NCBI RefSeq assembly: GCF_018131225.1
Contig: NZ_JAFCMM010000006.1
Coordinates: 124,001 to 188,000, forward strand
Reading direction: 5' to 3'
DNA: 64,000 nucleotides
DNA from: Bradyrhizobium sp. U87765 SZCCT0048
Lineage (GTDB): Bacteria; Pseudomonadota; Alphaproteobacteria; Rhizobiales; Xanthobacteraceae
Shown here in pieces: positions 44,824 through 54,133 of the stretch. The notes below the pieces were generated by a model. That model saw nothing but the letters and a program-made list of their open reading frames with translations, was not told where the DNA came from and made no database searches. Numbering within the stretch: the stretch's first letter is position 1; the number at the start of each line of letters is the position of its first letter. The translations under genes and the position numbers were made by a program.

Positions 44824-45519
44824 CTAGACTTCCAGCCACTCCTTGCGCACGCTGGCGTTACCCTTGAGATCGGCGGGGGTGCCTTCGAAGACCACGCGGC
44901 CATGGCCCATCACATAGACGCGGTGGGAGATGCGCATGGCGATCGACAGCTTCTGCTCGACCAGCAGGATGGCGACGCCGCGGCGGGCAATCTCGGCGAT
45001 GAGGTCGCCGACCTGCTGCACGATCAGCGGCGCCAGCCCTTCGGTCGGCTCGTCGATCATGATCAGCTCGGGATCGCCCATCATGGTGCGGCAGATGGTC
45101 AGCATCTGCTTCTCGCCGCCGGACAGCACGCCCGCGGCGGTGTCGGCGCGGGCGGCGAGATTCGGGAACATGGCGAGCATGTCCTCGAGCTTCCACTTGC
45201 CGGGCTTGCGCGGATCCTTGACCCCCATCAGGAGGTTCTGCCGCACCGTCAGGGTGGGGAAGATGTCGCGGTTCTCCGGCACGTAGCCAAGGCCTAGGCG
45301 GGCGATGCGGTGGTTGGGCAGGCCGGCGATGTCCTGGCCCTTGAAGCGGATGGCGCCGCGAGGCGCGACCTCGCCCATGATCGCCTTCACCGTGGTGGAG
45401 CGGCCGACGCCGTTGCGCCCGAGCAGACTGACAACCTCGCCGGCGTCGACATGCATGTCGACGCCCTGCAGGATGTGGCTCTTGCCATAATAGGCGTGAA
45501 GATCGCTGACCTCCAGCAT
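44824..45519 (-). CDS. livF: LIV-type ABC transporter ATP-binding protein (LivF) with Walker A Lys-to-Arg
   Basis: A 231-residue ATPase. Signature LSGGEKQ, Walker B LIMIDEPTEGLAPL and H-loop ILLVEQKLSIAM are intact, but Walker A reads GRNGVGRST, with Arg40 where the phosphate-binding Lys is expected. The codon is CGC, not a Lys codon one step away. The start overlaps the livG stop by 1 bp. Third importer of the window (44824-49948). Activity may rest on LivG if Arg40 is inactive. Confidence 0.9.
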   Translation of the reverse strand: MLEVSDLHAYYGKSHILQGVDMHVDAGEVVSLLGRNGVGRSTTVKAIMGEVAPRGAIRFKGQDIAGLPNHRIARLGLGYVPENRDIFPTLTVRQNLLMGVKDPRKPGKWKLEDMLAMFPNLAARADTAAGVLSGGEKQMLTICRTMMGDPELIMIDEPTEGLAPLIVQQVGDLIAEIARRGVAILLVEQKLSIAMRISHRVYVMGHGRVVFEGTPADLKGNASVRKEWLEV

Positions 45520-46283
45520 CAGGCGGCCTCCTCGCCGAGATAGGCTTCCTTGACCTTGGGGTTGTTGCGGATCTCCTCGGGCGTGCCGGAGGCGATGATC
45601 TGGCCGTAGACCAGCACCGAGATGCGGTCGGCGAGGCCGAACACCACGCTCATGTCGTGTTCGACGATCACCAGCGTGCGCCCTTCGGTGAGGCGACGGA
45701 TCAGCGCCACGGCGCGTTCGGTTTCGGCATGGCTCATGCCCGCGGTCGGTTCGTCCAGCAGGATGACATCGGCGCCGCCGGCGGTGGTGATGCCGATCTC
45801 CAGCGCGCGCTGTTCGGCATAGGTCAGCAGGCCGGCGGGCACGTCGCGCCGCGCGGTGAGGCCGATGTCCTCGAGGATGCGCTCGGTGCGCTCGCGCACG
45901 GCGGGCAGGCGGTCGACATTCTTCCAGAACGCGTAGCGCTGGCCGCTCGCCCACAGCACCGCGCAGCGCACGTTCTCCCACACGCTCATGTTGGCGAACA
46001 CGTTGGTGACCTGGAAGCTGCGCGACAGGCCGCGGCGGTTGATCTGGTAGGGCGGCAGGCCGGAGATCACCTGATCGCGCAGCAGGATCTCGCCGGAGGT
46101 CGGCGTGATGTAGCCGCTGATCAGGTTGAAGGTGGTCGACTTGCCGGCGCCGTTCGGGCCAATCACCGCATGGCGCTCGCCCTGGGCGATGGAGAGGTTG
46201 AGGTCGCGGATGATGGCGACGTTGCCGAAGCTCTTGCTGACGTGGCGGACGGTGATGGCCGCGGGGGTGGAGGACGATGTCAT
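45519..46283 (-). CDS. livG: LIV-type ABC transporter ATP-binding protein (LivG)
   Basis: A 254-residue ATPase with canonical Walker A GPNGAGKSTT, Walker B VILLDEPTAGMSHAE and H-loop LVIVEHDMSVVFG. The signature segment reads LTYAEQRALEIGITTA. Start overlaps the livM stop by 4 bp (ATGA), then couples to livF. Together with livM and livH it forms a tight unit. Confidence 0.92.
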   Translation of the reverse strand: MTSSSTPAAITVRHVSKSFGNVAIIRDLNLSIAQGERHAVIGPNGAGKSTTFNLISGYITPTSGEILLRDQVISGLPPYQINRRGLSRSFQVTNVFANMSVWENVRCAVLWASGQRYAFWKNVDRLPAVRERTERILEDIGLTARRDVPAGLLTYAEQRALEIGITTAGGADVILLDEPTAGMSHAETERAVALIRRLTEGRTLVIVEHDMSVVFGLADRISVLVYGQIIASGTPEEIRNNPKVKEAYLGEEAA

Positions 46284-47581
46284 GCCGCGATCCCTTTCTC
46301 GCGCGCCGCGGTCAGGGCGTCGTCCCAGGCCCGGGCGACATACGCCCAGGTCCGCCGCGCCAGTAGGTAGCCGACGATCATCAGTGCGGCCGCCAGCCCC
46401 CAGATCAGCGGGCTCGCCGCGTCGAAGCGCATGCCGAAGGCCTGGATGACCGGATCGTCCGAGGCATTGACGGTGTGGTGGACGACGATCTCGATGGCGA
46501 GCACGAGGCCGCCGAGCATGGCGAGCGTGGGCACCAGTGCCACGAGGTAGGCGCGCAGCACCGGCATCATCTGCCCGGAGCGCAGCAGCGGGCGGTGCTT
46601 CATCAGGACACCGGCGATGCCGCCGGGTGCGAACGCCACCACGGCGATGAAGATCAGGCCGAAATAGAGCTGCCACACCGAGGTGAGGTCGGACAGCACC
46701 AGCGACAGATAGGTGACGAAGATCGCGCCGAGGATCGGGCCGACGAAGAATCCGATGCCGCCGATATAGGCGGCGAGCAGCACGACGCCGGATTGCGTGG
46801 CGCCGAGATAGGCGGAGTTGGCGATCTCGAAATTGACTGCCGACAGCGCCCCGGCGATGCCGGCGAAGAAGCCGGAGAAGCAGAACGCGATGTAGCGCAC
46901 CACATGCGGGTCGTAGCCGACGAACTGCACCCGCTCGGGGTTGTCGCGCACGGCGTTGCACATGCGGCCGAGCGGCGTGCGGGTCAGGGCGTACATCGCG
47001 ATCATGGCGATCAGCGTCCAGGCGGCGACCAGGTAGTAGACCTGGATCTGCGGACCGAAGCTCCAGTCGAACAGCCGGAACAGCTTGGCGCGGTTGGTGG
47101 TGATGCCGGCCTCGCCGCCGAAGAAGCTGCGCAGGATCAGCGCCGAGGAGGCGACGAGCTCGCCGACGCCGAGCGAGATCATGGCGAAGGCGGTGCCGCT
47201 GCGCCGCGTCGACACCCAGCCCAGCGCCATGGCGAACACGAGGCCGGCGAAGCCGCCGATCAACGGCACCAGCGGCAGCGGCACCGGCAGCTTGGAGGTG
47301 ATGATCAGGTTCATGCCGTGCACGGCGAGGAAGCCGCCGAGCCCGTAATAGACCGCATGGCCGAACGACAGCATGCCGGTCTGTCCGAGCAGGATGTTGT
47401 AGGATAGCGCGAAGATGATGGCGATGCCCATCAGGCTCAGCGTGGTCAGCGATGCGCCGGAGGAGAAGATCCGCGGCATCACCAGCAGGGCGACCACGAC
47501 GGCGAGCCACAGCCCGTAGAAGCGGACATTGTCCGACAGGATGGCGCGGGCACGGGGCGCGTGGGACGAAATCTCGCTCAT
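46280..47581 (-). CDS. livM: LIV-type ABC transporter permease (LivM) with C-terminal extension
   Basis: A 433-residue permease, about 100 residues longer than usual. The core has GQTGMLSFGHAVYYGLGGFLA and GVLMKHRPLLRSG, where most LivM proteins end. The extra part (from about residue 340) has two more hydrophobic segments, YLVALVPTLAMLGGLVLAIEIVV and PLIWGLAAALMIVGYLLA. No known domain is recognised in it. Overlaps livH by 4 bp. Confidence 0.9.
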   Translation of the reverse strand: MSEISSHAPRARAILSDNVRFYGLWLAVVVALLVMPRIFSSGASLTTLSLMGIAIIFALSYNILLGQTGMLSFGHAVYYGLGGFLAVHGMNLIITSKLPVPLPLVPLIGGFAGLVFAMALGWVSTRRSGTAFAMISLGVGELVASSALILRSFFGGEAGITTNRAKLFRLFDWSFGPQIQVYYLVAAWTLIAMIAMYALTRTPLGRMCNAVRDNPERVQFVGYDPHVVRYIAFCFSGFFAGIAGALSAVNFEIANSAYLGATQSGVVLLAAYIGGIGFFVGPILGAIFVTYLSLVLSDLTSVWQLYFGLIFIAVVAFAPGGIAGVLMKHRPLLRSGQMMPVLRAYLVALVPTLAMLGGLVLAIEIVVHHTVNASDDPVIQAFGMRFDAASPLIWGLAAALMIVGYLLARRTWAYVARAWDDALTAAREKGIAA

Positions 47582-48519
47582 GTTTCACGCGTTCCCAGCA
47601 GGCCCATCGGGCGGAGGATCAGGATCAGCACCAGCAGCACGTAAGGCAGGATCGGCGCGACCTGGGCGACGGTGACGTTCCAGACGTCGGCGAGCAGGGT
47701 GTGGCCGGGCCCGAGCGGGCCGAACACGCTCGCCAGCGAGCCGTTGATGGAGACGGCGAAGGTCTGCAAAAGGCCGATCAGCAGCGAGGCGATGAACGCG
47801 CCCGGCAGCGAGCCGAGGCCACCGACCACCACCACCACGAACAGGATCGGCCCGAGAAGCCCGGCCATGTTCGACTGCGTCACCAGCGCCGGACCGGCGA
47901 TGACGCCGGCGACGGCGGCGAGCGCGGTGCCGAAGCCGAACACCAGCATGAAGATGCGCCCGACATTGTGGCCGAGATGACCGACCATGTGCGGATGGGT
48001 CAGGGCTGCCTGCACGATCATGCCGACCCGCGTCTTCTTCAGGCCGATCAGCAGCGCGGCGAAGATCGCTACCGCGACCGCCAGCATGAAGATTTTGTAG
48101 GCGGGATAGTTGGTCGAGAAGATCGTGAACGCCGGGAAGTCGAGCACGGCGGGAACGCGGTAGTCCATCGGGCTCTTGCCCCAGATCATCTGCACCACTT
48201 CCTCGATGGCGTAGGCGAGACCGAACGTGAACAGGAGTTCGGCGACATGGCCGTTCTTGTGGACATTGCGCAGGCCATAGCGCTCCACGGCAGCGCCCAG
48301 CGCACCGGCGAGCACGGGCGCGATGATCAGCGCCGGCCAGAAGCCGAACCAGCGGCTAAGCTGGAAGCCGAAGAACGCGCCGAGCATATAGAAGCTGGCA
48401 TGGGCGAAGTTGAGCACGCCGAGCATGCTGAAGATGACGGTGAGGCCGCTCGCCATCAGGAACAGCAGCATGCCGTAGAGGACGCCGTTCAGGGTGGACG
48501 TGATGATCAGCTCGAGCAA
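47578..48519 (-). CDS. livH: LIV-type ABC transporter permease (LivH)
   Basis: A 313-residue permease. LLLELIITSTLNGVLYGMLLFLMASGLTVIFSMLGVLNFAHASFYMLGAFFGF is the N-terminal LivH signature. Initiation is at TTG 48519, supported by GGAG six to eight bases upstream; an ATG-initiated longer form would translate repeat DNA. Co-transcribed with livM by 4-bp overlap. The solute-binding protein gene is upstream, beyond 196 bp of palindromic repeats. Confidence 0.9.
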   Translation of the reverse strand: MLELIITSTLNGVLYGMLLFLMASGLTVIFSMLGVLNFAHASFYMLGAFFGFQLSRWFGFWPALIIAPVLAGALGAAVERYGLRNVHKNGHVAELLFTFGLAYAIEEVVQMIWGKSPMDYRVPAVLDFPAFTIFSTNYPAYKIFMLAVAVAIFAALLIGLKKTRVGMIVQAALTHPHMVGHLGHNVGRIFMLVFGFGTALAAVAGVIAGPALVTQSNMAGLLGPILFVVVVVGGLGSLPGAFIASLLIGLLQTFAVSINGSLASVFGPLGPGHTLLADVWNVTVAQVAPILPYVLLVLILILRPMGLLGTRET

Positions 48520-48549
48520 AAGGGTCTCCTGCGTTCCCGCCCAAGGTCT

Positions 48550-48685
48550 CTCCTCATGGTGAGGAGCGCGGCATGGCCGCGCGTCTCGAACCATGAGGCC
48601 CGGGAAGTGGCGGTCGCGCCGGCCGCGTCGGCCCCGATGGCCTCATCCTTCGAGACGGCTGCTGCGCAGCCTCCTCAGGATGAGG
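48550..48685. repeat. Two intergenic palindromic repeat units
   Basis: 48550-48600 is the CTCATGGTGAGGAGCGC...CTCGAACCATGAGG unit, and 48640-48685 the CTCATCCTTCGAGACGGC...CTCCTCAGGATGAGG unit. They separate the binding-protein gene from livH, the same layout as in the first importer. Confidence 0.8.
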
Positions 48686-48715
48686 AACGAGGTCGACGCT
48701 CCAGCGCGTCCGGAC

Positions 48716-49948
48716 TTACGGCCGGTCCATCTTGCAGGTGGTCGGCAACACGGTGCTGTTGGCGTCGAGCTTGGCGACGAGCTTCCAGCCCCAGCCGGTC
48801 TTCTCCTCGTCGAACGGCTCCTTGTCGGTGCGTTCGCCGAACGAGGAGATGTACATTGGCTGGAAGAACTGGTGGTCGTCCTTGCGCATGAAGCCCTTGC
48901 CGCCGTCATAGACGTCGAACTCCATGCCTTCGAGCGCCGCGGCAACCTTCACCGGGTCGATCGACTTCGCCTTTTCGGCGGCGGCGGCGAGCATGCGCAT
49001 CTCGTTGACCGCGCGCGGATAGAACAGGCTGAAGTCGTACTTGGCGCGCAGCGCCTTCTCGAAGGTATTGGCGGGGGCGTAATCGAGGTTCGGCACGCCT
49101 TCGGAGATCTGGAACACCTGGTGATTGAGGCCGGCCTGCTTCACCGCGGTCGGGCCGCCGGTGCCGCCGGCATAATAGGTGAACCAGTTGACCTTGAGGC
49201 CGGCATCGGCAGCGGCCTTCAGCAGCAGCGCGAAGTCCTGGCCCCAGTTGCCGGTGATGACGCTGTCGGCGCCGGACGCCTTGATCTTGGCGATGTAGGG
49301 CGCGAAGTCGGTGATCTTCAGCAGCGGGTGCAGTTCGTCCCCGACGATCTGGATGTCGGGCCGCTTCTGGGCCAGCATCGCCTTGGCCTGGGTGCGCACG
49401 GACTCGCCGAACGAGTAGTCCTGGTTGATCAGGTAGATCTTTTTGACCGACGGCGTTTCCTTGATGTAGCTCGTCAGGGCCGACATCTTGATGTCGGAGT
49501 TGGCATCCCAGCGGAAATGCCAGTAGCTGCATTTGTCGTTGGTCAGGATCGGATCGACAGCGGCATAGTTGAAGTACAGCACTTCCTTGCCGGGGTTGCG
49601 CTCGTTGTACTTGGTGACGAAATCGGACAGCGCGGCGGCGACCGCCGAGCCGTTGCCCTGGGTGATGTAGCGCACGCCGGCGTCGATCGCCTTCTGCGCC
49701 TGCACCAGGCTCTCCTGCGGGTTGGTCTTGTTGTCGAGCGGGACGATCTCGACCTTCTTGCCGAGGATGCCGCCCTTGGCGTTGAGCTCGTCGGCGAGAA
49801 ACTGGAAGGTCTTGAGGCCGACCTCGCCGACACTCGCGCCGCCGCCGGACAGCGGATCGATGTAGCCGATCTTCACCGTCTCCTGCGCCATCGCGGTCGC
49901 GCCCAGCAGGGGCAGCGCCAGCAGCGCGGTCATCATCGCCTTACGCAT
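48716..49948 (-). CDS. LIV-type ABC transporter solute-binding protein
   Basis: A 410-residue periplasmic binding protein. MRKAMMTALLALPLLGATAMAQ is the signal peptide, and KIGYIDPLSGGGASVGE follows. GDELHPLLKITDFAPYIAKIKASGADSVITGNWGQD is typical of the group. The start at 49948 has AAGGAGG at optimal distance. It heads the third importer; a perfect dyad lies 78-102 bp upstream. Ligand unknown. Confidence 0.92.
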   Translation of the reverse strand: MRKAMMTALLALPLLGATAMAQETVKIGYIDPLSGGGASVGEVGLKTFQFLADELNAKGGILGKKVEIVPLDNKTNPQESLVQAQKAIDAGVRYITQGNGSAVAAALSDFVTKYNERNPGKEVLYFNYAAVDPILTNDKCSYWHFRWDANSDIKMSALTSYIKETPSVKKIYLINQDYSFGESVRTQAKAMLAQKRPDIQIVGDELHPLLKITDFAPYIAKIKASGADSVITGNWGQDFALLLKAAADAGLKVNWFTYYAGGTGGPTAVKQAGLNHQVFQISEGVPNLDYAPANTFEKALRAKYDFSLFYPRAVNEMRMLAAAAEKAKSIDPVKVAAALEGMEFDVYDGGKGFMRKDDHQFFQPMYISSFGERTDKEPFDEEKTGWGWKLVAKLDANSTVLPTTCKMDRP

Positions 49949-50025
49949 CGTCATCCTCCTTGGATGGTTTCTTGTTGGAGCGTTTCTTCGGTGGTCGTGA
50001 AGTCGCGGTCGAGAGGTCGTGACGA

Positions 50026-50050
50026 GCCAATTTCGTTGCACGAAATTGGC
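50026..50050. promoter_or_regulatory. Perfect 10-bp inverted repeat upstream of the third importer
   Basis: GCCAATTTCG, five bases, CGAAATTGGC. This is long and perfect for an operator and could also form a hairpin. It lies in the 429-bp gene-free divergent space between the binding-protein gene and the GDP-fucose synthase gene (49949-50377). No other feature is clear in that space. Confidence 0.55.
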
Positions 50051-50377
50051 GTGCCCAACGCTGTCGGATTGTTGGCGGTTCCTGATGTCGTGTGTCGTTC
50101 TTGGTTGGGCCGGATTGTGGTCCAAGCGTTTCCGGGTGGCAAGGCCGGAAGGCGCCCTGCGGCGCTCGCGCGCAGGGATAGCCAGCAGCCACGTGCCGTC
50201 CGCGGCTCGGGCGGGGCCGCTGTCCTGGCTTTCAGGAGTCTCATTGGCCTTTAGTCGGAGGCCGGCATGGGGACGATGGCCGGCGCCGGTTCCTGCCGTC
50301 CGGCGCATCGGGAAGATGCCCAACTGGCGGAAAATCCACAGGTCGCCTAAATGGAGGCGACAGGCTGAGGAGAGACG

Positions 50378-51340
50378 ATGGCGATGCCGCCCCATGGGCA
50401 GACCGGCACCTACGAACTGACCGGCAAGAGCGTGTTCGTGGCAGGCCATCGCGGCATGGTTGGCGGCGCGCTGGTGCGGCGCCTCGCGACCGAGGGCGTC
50501 ACGGTGCTGACCGCCACGCGCAGCGAGCTCGATCTCATCGACCAGGCTGCGGTCAACCGCTGGTTCGCCGCGCAGCGGCCGCAGGCGGTGTTCTTCGCCG
50601 CCGCCAAGGTCGGCGGCATCGTCGCCAACAACACCCTGCGTGCCGAGTTCATCTACGAGAACCTGATGATGGCCACCAACGTCATCCAGGCGGCGCACGT
50701 CCATGGCGTCGAGAAGCTGATGTTCCTGGGCTCGTCGTGCATCTATCCCAAGCTCGCGCCGCAACCGCTGCGCGAGGATTCGCTGCTGACCGGCCCGCTC
50801 GAGCCGACCAACGAGCCCTATGCCATCGCCAAGATCGCCGGCATCAAGCTGGTAGAGGCCTACCGTGCGCAGTATGGCAGCGACTTCATCAGTGTGATGC
50901 CGACCAATCTCTATGGTCCCGGCGACAACTATCATCCCGAGTACAGCCATGTGGTGGCGGCGCTGATCCGTCGCTTCCACGAGGCGAAGGTCGCCGGCGC
51001 GCACGAGGTGGTGGTGTGGGGCACCGGCACGCCGCGGCGCGAATTCCTCTATGTCGACGACATGGCGGACGCCTGCGTCCACCTGATGAAGACCTATTCG
51101 AGCCCCGATCTCGTCAACATCGGCTGCGGAGAGGACATCACCATCGCCGAGTTCGCGCGCGTCGTCGCCGAGGTCGTTGGCTTCGATGGCGCCATCACCT
51201 TCGATACGACCAAGCCCGACGGCACGCCGCGCAAGCTGATGGACATCGGCCGCCTGTCGCAACTCGGCTGGCGCGCCCGCACGCCGCTGCACGACGGCCT
51301 GCGGCTGGCGTATCAGGCGTTTCTTGAGCGGGCGGGGTGA
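50378..51340 (+). CDS. fcl: GDP-L-fucose synthase (epimerase/reductase)
   Basis: A 320-residue extended SDR. VFVAGHRGMVGGALVRRL near 20-37 is the NADP loop with the GxRGMVG variant specific to GDP-fucose synthase. FLGSSCIYPKLAPQPLREDSLLTGPLEPTNEPYAIAKIAG near 115-155 holds Ser, Tyr and Lys of the active site. It makes GDP-L-fucose from GDP-4-keto-6-deoxymannose for surface polysaccharide. The expected gmd partner is not in the window. RBS GGAG precedes the ATG. Confidence 0.92.
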   Translation: MAMPPHGQTGTYELTGKSVFVAGHRGMVGGALVRRLATEGVTVLTATRSELDLIDQAAVNRWFAAQRPQAVFFAAAKVGGIVANNTLRAEFIYENLMMATNVIQAAHVHGVEKLMFLGSSCIYPKLAPQPLREDSLLTGPLEPTNEPYAIAKIAGIKLVEAYRAQYGSDFISVMPTNLYGPGDNYHPEYSHVVAALIRRFHEAKVAGAHEVVVWGTGTPRREFLYVDDMADACVHLMKTYSSPDLVNIGCGEDITIAEFARVVAEVVGFDGAITFDTTKPDGTPRKLMDIGRLSQLGWRARTPLHDGLRLAYQAFLERAG

Positions 51341-51367
51341 GGTCGAGATCGCCAATGGCATATTCTG

Positions 51368-51472
51368 CGTCATCACCGGGCCGGCGCGACAGCGCCGTGA
51401 CCCGGTGATCCAGCTTAAAAGGCCTTACATCTCGCGACGAAGCTGGATTGCCGGGTCAAGCCCGGCAATGAC
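51368..51472. repeat. Intergenic repeat, 'GCGTCATCACCGGG' family
   Basis: GCGTCATCACCGGGCCGG... and the dyad GTGACCCGGTGATCCAGC match the copy at 22071 closely; the end is CAAGCCCGGCAATGAC. It lies between convergent genes and nothing else is seen there. Confidence 0.75.
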
Positions 51473-51519
51473 TTGGAGTACGTGGAGAGGCATCGCACTT
51501 CAGCAGTGCAGGGACCTGC

Positions 51520-53949
51520 TCACCCCTTGCCCTTCACCGTCGCCACTGTGCCGATGACGCCGCTGGTCTCCAGCGCGGCGATGTCCTCCGCGCTCAGTCC
51601 CAGCACCTGCGAGAGGACCTCGGCATTGTGCTGCCCCAGCGTCGGCGCGGTGGAGTGGATCGGCGGGGGATGGGCGGCGAACTCCGGGCGCCAGGGCACG
51701 GACGGCAGCAGGTGCGGGCCGATGAAGGTGCGGTCGGCGCTGTGCCAGTGGCCGGTGGCGAGCAGGTGCGGATCGGCCGGCAGGTCACCCGGCAGCCGCG
51801 CGACGCCGGCGGCGATGCCATGGCGCTGCAGCGTCACCATCGCCACGTCCGGGCGCACCGTCGCGGTCCACTGCGCCACCGCGGCCTCGATGCGATCCTC
51901 GGCGGCGCGGCGGCCGTCGGCGGAGGCCAGCGTCGTGTCGTCAGCGAGGTCCGGCCGGCGCATCGCCGCGCACAGCGCCAGCCACTCGGCGTCGCTGCGC
52001 ACGGCGAGGGTGATCCACTGGTCGATGCCGAGGCACGGGAAGCAGCCGTGCGGCACGTGATCCGGATGGCGGTTGCCGTGCCGCGGCTCGCTGCGGCCGG
52101 TCAGCGACTGCGTGATGATGAACGGCGCCACCAGCGGCAGCATGCACTGCACCTGCGACAGGTCGATGTGCTGGCCCTCGCCGGTCGCCTTCTGGTGGGC
52201 GAGGCCGAGCAGCAGCGCGGCGGCGCCGTTGAGGCCGCCCAGCGGATCGCCGAGCGCGGCGTGCAGCATGGTCGGCGGATCGCCGTCGCCGCCGTTCACC
52301 GACGGCAGGCCCGACGCCTGCTCCAGCGTCGAGCCGTAGGCCCGCGCGCCGCTCCAGGCGCCGGTCATGCCGAACGCCGGCATGGTGACGACGACGAGCC
52401 GCGGGTTGATCGCCAGCATCGCCGCGGCATCGAGGCCGAGCCGCGGCATGACGTCGGCGGCGTAGTTGTCGATCACGGCGTCGGCATCCCTGAGCAGCTG
52501 CTTGAGCAGCGCAAGGCCCCGTGGCTTCGTCAGGTCGAGGGTGATGCCGCGCTTGTTGCGGTTGTTGAACTGGAACCAGTAAGTCTTCTCGTACAGCGTC
52601 TCTTCGAGATAGGGCGGGCGGGTGTCGGTGCCGCGGAACCAGTCCGGATACTGGCAGGACTCGACCTTGATGACATCGGCGCCGAAGTCGGCGAGCTGTC
52701 GTGTCGCGGTCGGGCCGGCCCAGCCCATAGTGAGGTCGACGATGCGCACGCCGGCCAGCGGCAGGGCATCGTCGGCGGTCGCCGCGCGTCGCGCCGCGCG
52801 TGCATGGGGCGCGAGCCCTGCGATATCCCGCTCGCCCGCTCGTGGCGCGCGGCCGTTCGGCTTCGGCGGCGTTCTCGTCAGCGACTGCGGCAGCACCGGC
52901 GCTGTGAATGTCGCTGCGCCGATGGTCACCTCCGCGAATGCGCCGCGGCTGCGATGCACCTCCTGGGTGAGCAGCTCCGCCATGTCCGGCACCACGGCGA
53001 GCGGCAGCCGCAGCGCGATGCCGCGCTCGAACCAGTGCTGCGCCGTCTGCTGCATCAGCGCGGGCGTGATGATGTCTCGCAGCGCCTCGGCGCGCAGGAA
53101 ACGGTCGATGGTGGTGTTGTAGGCCGGATCGTGCCCGAGCTGCGGCAGGCCGATCAGTTCGCAGAAGCCGACCCATTGCGCGGGGGTGACCACGGTGACG
53201 CCGAGCCAGCCGTGCTTCGTCATGAACGCGCCCGACGGGTAGCCGCGGCCAAAGCGGTTGAGGCCGGCGCGCGGCCGCGAGAAGCCTGCCTCGAGGGCGA
53301 GGCCGGTGTCGAACTCGGTGATCTGCAGGAACGCCTCGAACGCGCTCACCGTGAAGCGGCGGGCGCCGCCGGCCGCGCCGCCCATCAGACCGGCGAGGCT
53401 GGGAATGAATGCGGTGAGGCCGGCGGTCATCGCCACCTGGCCGTCGCGCGGCAGCACCGGCGGGCCGTCGACCGGGCCGACCAGCTTCACGAGGCCGGCG
53501 AGGCTGCGGCACACCGCTTCGGTGATGTGGAGATCGCGGTAGGGACCGTGCTCGCCGAACCACGACAGCGCGGTGATCGCCAGCGCAGGATCGCTCTCGC
53601 GCAGCGCGCGATGCGACAGCTGCGAGGCTTCGATCGCGCCGGGCAGCCGCGCGTCGAGCAGCAGGTCGCTGGTCGCGAGCAGGGCGCGCACGCGCGCGAC
53701 GTCCGCCGCGTCATCGAGATCGGCGGTCACGCTGGTCTTGTTGGTGTTGAGCCAGGCGAATACACCGCTTTCGTGCGTGCCGTCGCCGATCGCGGCGAGC
53801 GGCGCCGCGTGGCGCAGCGGATCGCCGCCGGGCGGTTCGACCTTGATCACCTCGGCGCCGAAATCCGAAAACAGCTTTCCGCAATAGGCGAGCGCATCAC
53901 CGGAGCCGACTTCGACGACGCGTATTCCAGACAGCGGAAATTGTTGCAT
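51520..53949 (-). CDS. Double-domain family III (CaiB/BaiF) CoA-transferase homologue
   Basis: An 809-residue protein made of two CaiB/BaiF-type halves. Half 1 starts LSGIRVVEVGSGDALAYCGKLFSDFGAEVIKVEPPGGDPLR; half 2 starts LAGVRIVDLTMGWAGPTATRQLADFGADVIKVES near residue 420. Family III enzymes use an Asp that forms an anhydride. By eye, that position is Glu205 in half 1 (FTVSAFEAF) and Gln601 in half 2 (IDLSQVQCM). Enzymes of this family normally move CoA between organic acids. Whether either half is active, or whether the fusion serves another role, cannot be told. Starts at ATG 53949. Confidence 0.85.
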   Translation of the reverse strand: MQQFPLSGIRVVEVGSGDALAYCGKLFSDFGAEVIKVEPPGGDPLRHAAPLAAIGDGTHESGVFAWLNTNKTSVTADLDDAADVARVRALLATSDLLLDARLPGAIEASQLSHRALRESDPALAITALSWFGEHGPYRDLHITEAVCRSLAGLVKLVGPVDGPPVLPRDGQVAMTAGLTAFIPSLAGLMGGAAGGARRFTVSAFEAFLQITEFDTGLALEAGFSRPRAGLNRFGRGYPSGAFMTKHGWLGVTVVTPAQWVGFCELIGLPQLGHDPAYNTTIDRFLRAEALRDIITPALMQQTAQHWFERGIALRLPLAVVPDMAELLTQEVHRSRGAFAEVTIGAATFTAPVLPQSLTRTPPKPNGRAPRAGERDIAGLAPHARAARRAATADDALPLAGVRIVDLTMGWAGPTATRQLADFGADVIKVESCQYPDWFRGTDTRPPYLEETLYEKTYWFQFNNRNKRGITLDLTKPRGLALLKQLLRDADAVIDNYAADVMPRLGLDAAAMLAINPRLVVVTMPAFGMTGAWSGARAYGSTLEQASGLPSVNGGDGDPPTMLHAALGDPLGGLNGAAALLLGLAHQKATGEGQHIDLSQVQCMLPLVAPFIITQSLTGRSEPRHGNRHPDHVPHGCFPCLGIDQWITLAVRSDAEWLALCAAMRRPDLADDTTLASADGRRAAEDRIEAAVAQWTATVRPDVAMVTLQRHGIAAGVARLPGDLPADPHLLATGHWHSADRTFIGPHLLPSVPWRPEFAAHPPPIHSTAPTLGQHNAEVLSQVLGLSAEDIAALETSGVIGTVATVKGKG

Positions 53950-54133
53950 CTGCGCTCCATCTGCTCGGAAAAGCAGTGTGAGCGAAGTCTTCGCAAAGCT
54001 CAATGCGCGTACGCGCATGCACGCACATGGTTGCCGAGGGGGCTGATGCGGTCTGGTATTCGGGCGCCAAAGTGGTGTCCCGTGGATTGACAAGCAGATG
54101 GCAGTCGAAGGGTGGATTTGCTATATCTGAACA

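Noticed and set aside
51628..54090. An 820-codon open frame opposite the CoA-transferase gene
   Set aside because: Arg/Gly/Ala-rich without motifs, while the minus-strand frame has two clear CaiB/BaiF halves.
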